Positions 14,484 to 18,214 of a DNA stretch of 18,214 nucleotides are shown one piece after another. Origin of the DNA: Candidatus Pelagibacterales bacterium (lineage in GTDB: Bacteria > Pseudomonadota > Alphaproteobacteria > Pelagibacterales > Pelagibacteraceae); assembly GCA_016882185.1 (NCBI GenBank), contig VHCC01000008.1, forward strand, positions 1 to 18,214, read 5' to 3'. The notes below the pieces were generated by a model. That model was not told where the DNA came from and did not search any database. It saw only the letters and a list, made by a program, of their open reading frames with translations. A program made the position numbers and the translations under genes. The first letter of the stretch is position 1, and each line of letters opens with the position of its first letter.

Positions 14484-14985
14484 AATTGTAATATTAGGCG
14501 CAACTACCGTCATAATTTTCATTCTTTTTTTAAAGGCTATAAATACTGACAAAGTTTATCAACCTAATCAGATGGTAAATAAAAAAATTCCAGAAATTAT
14601 TTTAGAAGATTTTAATAATAAAAATAGTAAAATAGATCAGAATATTTTTTCGCAAAAAGATTTTGTTCTAATAAATATTTGGGCATCCTGGTGTGTTCCA
14701 TGTCTCATCGAACATCCATTTTTGATGAGTTTAAAGAACAAAAATAAAATTGATATTATTGGCATTAATTATAAAGATGAAAATACCAACGCTCAAAATT
14801 TTTTAAAGAAATATGGCAATCCTTATAGTCGTATTGGTGTTGATAAAAAAGGAGAGGTTACAATTCAATTAGGTGCTTACGGCGTTCCAGAAACCTATGT
14901 GTTAAAAAAGGGTTTAATTATCTTTAAACATATTGGTCCTATTAATGAAGATATTGTAAACAAAATTTTAGAACTTAAAAAATAA
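14467..14985 (+). CDS. ccmG: Thiol:disulfide interchange protein CcmG (DsbE)
   Basis: Membrane-anchored periplasmic thioredoxin-like protein that keeps the CXXCH cysteines of apocytochromes reduced. It has 172 residues with an N-terminal anchor (about 6-23), the active site WCVPC (Trp75 to Cys79) within NIWASWCVPCLIEHP, and the cis-proline loop GVPETYV (139-145). The start lies inside ccmF (17-base overlap), and its stop shares one base with the ccmH ATG (TAATG), so translation is probably coupled through ccmF-ccmG-ccmH. Confidence 0.95.
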   Translation: MNQKYKIVILGATTVIIFILFLKAINTDKVYQPNQMVNKKIPEIILEDFNNKNSKIDQNIFSQKDFVLINIWASWCVPCLIEHPFLMSLKNKNKIDIIGINYKDENTNAQNFLKKYGNPYSRIGVDKKGEVTIQLGAYGVPETYVLKKGLIIFKHIGPINEDIVNKILELKK

Positions 14986-15344
14986 TGAAAAAAATTATTT
15001 TTATAATTACATATTTAATTTTATCTAAACATGCCATTTCAGCAAATGAAGAATTAAAAAATAAAATTTATAAAAACATCAGATGTATTGTTTGTCAAGG
15101 ACAGTCTATTTATGACTCTGATACCGATTTTGCCATCGATCTTAAAAAATTAATCTCAAAAAAACTAGAAAATGGAGAAAATGAAAAACAAATTTATGAT
15201 TTTTTAATAAGTCGATACGGTGAATGGATTGTATTTAATCCAATATTAAGTTTCCATAGTTTAGCACTATGGCTAGTGCCCTTCATTATATTATTAATTG
15301 GAGGTTTTTTAATATTTAGATTTAACTATAAGAAAAAAAATTAG
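14985..15344 (+). CDS. ccmH: Cytochrome c maturation protein CcmH (short form)
   Basis: Periplasmic-facing thiol oxidoreductase that binds apocytochrome c and CcmF. The 119-residue protein has a signal peptide (about 1-20), the redox motif RCIVCQGQS (33-41, Cys34 and Cys37; family LRCxxCQNQ), FLISRYGEWIVFNP (73-86), and a C-terminal membrane segment (about 94-111). The second motif Gln is preceded by Gly rather than the common Asn. It is the short type without a fused tetratricopeptide part; no separate ccmI follows. It is the last gene of the ccm run, 47 bases ahead of the PagL-like gene. Confidence 0.93.
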   Translation: MKKIIFIITYLILSKHAISANEELKNKIYKNIRCIVCQGQSIYDSDTDFAIDLKKLISKKLENGENEKQIYDFLISRYGEWIVFNPILSFHSLALWLVPFIILLIGGFLIFRFNYKKKN

Positions 15345-15391
15345 ATTTTTTATTGCTTTTAGATAAATTTTATTAAATATGTGCTTCTATT

Positions 15392-15892
15392 ATGATTAAT
15401 TGTGTAAAAATTTTTTTTAAAATATTTTTGTTATCCTTTTTTTTAGTTTCAACCTCTAAAGCAGAAGGTTTTACTTATTCGATTGGAAATTTTGATCATA
15501 GTGATCAAAAAAAGAAGGCAGCTTTTTTTCAATTAGACTATGATTCAGACAATACTTTATTCTCCTCTCCAATTGGTAACTTTAAGCCAGTAATTGGATT
15601 TTTATTAACAGAGGATAAAGCCAAATATGGTTTTGGGGGAGTAAGATTAGATTATAAATTAGCTAATAATTCTATTTTAATTAGCCCAAGCTTTACGCCA
15701 GGTCTTTATGGTAAAGGGGATGGAAAAGATTTGGGTCACGTTATTGAATTTAAAACACAAATTAGAGCTGCTTTAAATTTAACTTCTAGTTCAAATATTG
15801 GTGTTTCTTACAGTCATCTTTCAAACGCAAGTTTAGGAAATAAAAATCCTGGCGCAAATAATTATAGTATTAGTTTCCAAAAAAATTTCTAA
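15392..15892 (+). CDS. PagL-like outer-membrane protein (acyloxyacyl hydrolase family)
   Basis: A 166-residue protein with a signal peptide (hydrophobic 8-20, likely cut after Ala24) and alternating polar/hydrophobic strands that suggest a small beta-barrel ending in Phe166. The C-terminal stretch VSYSHLSNASLGNKNPGANNYSISF (138-162, shown here in part: SYSHLSNASLGNKNPG) fits the lipid A 3-O-deacylase (PagL) family, with His142 and Ser144 at the catalytic His-x-Ser. The residue 14 positions after His142, where Pseudomonas PagL has its catalytic Glu, is Asn156. Activity is therefore doubtful, though related proteins from other Alphaproteobacteria also seem to vary here. It ends six bases before the 2-hydroxyacid dehydrogenase gene. 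Confidence 0.62.
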   Translation: MINCVKIFFKIFLLSFFLVSTSKAEGFTYSIGNFDHSDQKKKAAFFQLDYDSDNTLFSSPIGNFKPVIGFLLTEDKAKYGFGGVRLDYKLANNSILISPSFTPGLYGKGDGKDLGHVIEFKTQIRAALNLTSSSNIGVSYSHLSNASLGNKNPGANNYSISFQKNF

Positions 15893-15898
15893 ATTAAT

Positions 15899-17053
15899 AT
15901 GTCATTGGTGAGATGTTTTAATGTTGATGATTTTAGAAAGTTAGCGAAAAAAAGATTACCTTCTCCCATTTTTAATTATATTGATGGTGGCGCGGATGAT
16001 GAAGTCACATTAAAGAGAAATACATCTGCATTCGATGATTGCAATTTAGTACCTAATGTTTTGAGAGATGTTAGTTCAGTTGATATGTCTACAACTGTTT
16101 TAGGACAAAAAATAAATATGCCTTTATTTTTAGCTCCTACAGCGATGCATAGATTATATCATCATGATGGTGAAAAAGCGACCTCAAGGGCCGCAGAGAA
16201 ATTTGGAACTTTTTTTGGCATGTCAACTATTGCAACAACAAGTATTGAGGAAGTTGGAAATTTAACCAGCGGGCCAAAATTATTTCAACTTTATATTCAC
16301 AAAGACAGAGGTCTCACAGACAATTTAGTAGAACGTTGTCAAAGAGCTAATTTTAAAGCCCTGTGTTTGACTGTTGACACTATAGTTGCAGGTAATAGAG
16401 AAAGAGATCATCGCACAGGATTTACAACACCTCCAAAATTAACTTTAGCTAGCTTAATAAGTTTTGCTCTTCATCCAAAATGGACAATTAATTATTTAAT
16501 GCATGAAAGATTTAAATTACCTAATCTTCCTCACACAGAAAAAGGTGGTCAATCTATAGAAACGTCAGTGATAAATTATATTAACAGTCAATTTGATCCA
16601 ACAATGAATTGGAAAGATGCAGAGTATGTAGCAAAAAAATGGAAAGGTGCATTTGCTTTAAAAGGAATCACGTCCGTTGCAGATGCAAAAAAAGCTGTAG
16701 ATATAGGAGCGACTGCAATTATGATCTCCAATCATGGTGGAAGACAACTTGATGCCTCCATGTCACCTTTTGATGTACTTGCAGATATTGTGGATGCTGT
16801 CGGAGACAAAATTGATGTAATTCTCGATGGCGGTGTTCGAAGGGGAACTCATGTTTTAAAAGCGCTGGCCCTTGGAGCTAAAGCTTGTTCTTTTGGTAAA
16901 GCTTATTTGTATGCACTGTCAGCTGGTGGGCAAGCTGGTGTTGAGGCAGTTCTTAAAATCATGCATGATGAAATAAAAAGAGGAATGACTTTAATGGGCT
17001 GTAGAAATGTTAAAGAACTCACAAAAGATAGTTTGATTTTCAGAAAAAGATGA
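15899..17053 (+). CDS. FMN-dependent 2-hydroxyacid dehydrogenase (LldD/glycolate oxidase family)
   Basis: Oxidises a 2-hydroxyacid such as L-lactate, glycolate or another side-chain variant to the 2-oxoacid using FMN. The 384-residue protein has the full TIM barrel. Marks are IFNYIDGGADDE (24-35), APTAMHRLYHHDGE (79-92), KLFQLYIH (127-134), LTVDT (157-161), Lys255 in ALKGI, the catalytic His279 in SNHGGRQLD (277-285), and the FMN-phosphate loop DGGVRRGTHVLKALALGA (310-327). Most L-lactate dehydrogenases carry GPxG or a similar loop near residue 80; substrate cannot be set from sequence alone, so I give no symbol. The next gene, an aminotransferase, overlaps by four bases. Confidence 0.9.
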   Translation: MSLVRCFNVDDFRKLAKKRLPSPIFNYIDGGADDEVTLKRNTSAFDDCNLVPNVLRDVSSVDMSTTVLGQKINMPLFLAPTAMHRLYHHDGEKATSRAAEKFGTFFGMSTIATTSIEEVGNLTSGPKLFQLYIHKDRGLTDNLVERCQRANFKALCLTVDTIVAGNRERDHRTGFTTPPKLTLASLISFALHPKWTINYLMHERFKLPNLPHTEKGGQSIETSVINYINSQFDPTMNWKDAEYVAKKWKGAFALKGITSVADAKKAVDIGATAIMISNHGGRQLDASMSPFDVLADIVDAVGDKIDVILDGGVRRGTHVLKALALGAKACSFGKAYLYALSAGGQAGVEAVLKIMHDEIKRGMTLMGCRNVKELTKDSLIFRKR

Positions 17054-18214
17054 AATTAGCCAATACTTTGCAAAAGCTCGGCACAGAAAATGCCTTTGTT
17101 GTTCTTGCAAAGGCAAAAGCTCTTGAAGCACAGGGGCGAGAAATAATTAATTTAGGAATTGGCCAACCAGATTTTAGAACACCAAAGTACATTGTGGATG
17201 CTGCAAAAAAAGCATTAGACGATGGGCATCACGGATATACCCCAGCCACTGGTTTATTAGAATTAAGACAGGGAGTATCTCGTCATATTAAAAAATTGTA
17301 TGGTGCAAGTGTAGATGCTTCAAGAGTAATTATTATGCCAGGGGGCAAGCCAACAATGTTTTTTGCAATATTAATGTTTGGTCAGCCTGGTGCTGAGATT
17401 ATCTACCCAGAGCCAGGGTTTCCAATTTACGAGTCGATGATTAATTATTCTGGCGCAAAAGCAATTCCAATGTATTTATCTGAGAAAAATAATTTCTCAT
17501 TCAAAGCAGAAGAAGTCTTAAAATTAATTAGTAATAAAACACGTTTAATGATAATTAATAATCCACAAAACCCAACAGGGGGTCTTATTGAAAAAGATCA
17601 AATTGATAAACTTGTCGAGGGTTTAAAGAAATTTCCAGAGGTTGCAATTTTAAGCGATGAGATTTATAGCCGACAAATCTACGATGATAAAAAAATGCCC
17701 TCTTTTTTTTATTATCCAGAATTATTTGATAGACTAATTGTTCTAGATGGCTGGAGTAAGACATATGCAATGACAGGCTGGCGCTTAGGTTGGAGTGTAT
17801 GGCCAGACAAAATTATTGAAGATGTTACAAGATTATGTGTAAACGATCACTCATGTCCGAGTTCCTCAACTCAAATTGCAGGTCTTGCCGCATTAGATGG
17901 ACCCCATGAATTTTTAGATGAAATGATGAGTCAGTTTGATAGAAGAAGAAAATTAATTGTGGATGGGTTGAATAGTATTAAAGGCATTAATTGTAATAAT
18001 CCTGGCGGTGCTTTTTATGTTTTTCCCAATATTAGCGGGACAGGAATGAATGGTAATGAGTTTGCAGATAAATGTTTAAATAAAGCCGGTGTTGCAATTA
18101 TCCCAGGCGTCAGCTTTGGTAAATCTGCTAAAGATTTTGTTAGATTTAGTTTTGCTAATTCATATGAAAATATTGAAAAAGCTTTAGAAAAAATTAAAAA
18201 AACTGTTGTCAAAT
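17050..18214 (+). CDS. Class I PLP-dependent aminotransferase (AspC/AlaA-like), C-terminus cut by the window
   Basis: The frame opens at ATG 17050 (ATGA overlap with the preceding gene) and is open to the last base, giving 388 residues; only a few are probably missing. The fold type I marks are present: INLGIGQPDF (33-42), GYTPATGLLELR (62-73), PGGKPTMFFA (97-106), YPEPGFPIYE (119-128), NNPQNPTGG (170-178, Asn174), SDEIYS (202-207, Asp203 and Tyr206), Lys237 as Schiff-base lysine in WSKTYAMTGWRLGW, and Arg365 in VRFSFAN for the substrate carboxylate. It should move an amino group between an amino acid and a 2-oxoacid; its preference is unknown. Coupling to the hydroxyacid dehydrogenase suggests it uses that enzyme's product (inference). 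Confidence 0.92.
   Translation, partial: MKLANTLQKLGTENAFVVLAKAKALEAQGREIINLGIGQPDFRTPKYIVDAAKKALDDGHHGYTPATGLLELRQGVSRHIKKLYGASVDASRVIIMPGGKPTMFFAILMFGQPGAEIIYPEPGFPIYESMINYSGAKAIPMYLSEKNNFSFKAEEVLKLISNKTRLMIINNPQNPTGGLIEKDQIDKLVEGLKKFPEVAILSDEIYSRQIYDDKKMPSFFYYPELFDRLIVLDGWSKTYAMTGWRLGWSVWPDKIIEDVTRLCVNDHSCPSSSTQIAGLAALDGPHEFLDEMMSQFDRRRKLIVDGLNSIKGINCNNPGGAFYVFPNISGTGMNGNEFADKCLNKAGVAIIPGVSFGKSAKDFVRFSFANSYENIEKALEKIKKTVVK

Noticed and set aside
17585..18212. Minus-strand frames of 61 and 65 codons opposite the aminotransferase
   Set aside because: The plus-strand frame carries every aminotransferase motif across both; these are shadows.
1..18214. Search for tRNA, rRNA, CRISPR arrays, insertion sequences, phage genes and toxin-antitoxin pairs
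   Set aside because: No cloverleaf-like region, regularly spaced repeat, transposase motif or terminal inverted repeat was seen; the gene content is ordinary chromosome.

Overview
The window looks like part of the core genome of a small, streamlined, AT-rich marine alphaproteobacterium, most like SAR11 (Pelagibacterales) or another low-GC marine lineage such as HIMB59. The grounds are strong A/T bias at synonymous positions, Lys/Ile/Asn-rich proteins, very short or negative intergenic distances, few Shine-Dalgarno sequences, and alphaproteobacterial families (DUF2794, DUF2256, IalB-like, PagL-like, HspQ, a ccmC/ccmD pair). The lineage is an inference from composition and gene families. I see no tRNA, rRNA, CRISPR array, insertion sequence or phage gene.

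Layout. (1) 1-1507, minus: an EVE-domain protein cut by the window edge, preceded by tsaD (tRNA t6A synthesis). (2) 1584-4093, plus: hemC and hemD (tetrapyrrole synthesis) and folD (one-carbon metabolism), packed together. (3) 4079-6825, minus: a Tas-like aldo/keto reductase, an IalB-like exported protein and argG, read in that order and nearly touching; the 3' end of argG overlaps that of folD. (4) 6873-8303, plus: a Bax-inhibitor-1/YccA membrane protein and a BCP-like peroxiredoxin, separated by a strong hairpin that abuts the peroxiredoxin start. (5) 8316-9919, minus: a compact five-gene run, yciB, DUF2794, DUF2256 (42 aa), a 54-aa membrane peptide and a 119-aa membrane protein. The 42-aa and 54-aa genes are easily missed. 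(6) 9903-11040, plus: an exported DUF3108 protein whose start overlaps the yciB start head to head, then hspQ. (7) 11212-15344, plus: cytochrome c maturation genes ccmC, ccmD, ccmE, ccmF, ccmG and ccmH, behind a structured leader. (8) 15392-18214, plus: a PagL-like outer-membrane protein, an FMN-dependent 2-hydroxyacid dehydrogenase and a class I aminotransferase overlapping it by ATGA; the last runs off the window edge.

Functional links. HemC/HemD supply heme precursors, and the Ccm genes move heme to the periplasm and attach it to c-type cytochromes, but the two groups are about 8 kb apart. The hydroxyacid dehydrogenase and aminotransferase could work in series (2-hydroxyacid to 2-oxoacid to amino acid). 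The most interesting unexplained parts are the minus-strand tail of two unrecognised small membrane proteins, the head-to-head coding overlap of yciB and the DUF3108 gene, and three inverted-repeat structures: in the ccmC leader, before the peroxiredoxin, and inside the yciB run. I found no clear new multi-gene system; most of the window is conserved housekeeping DNA.
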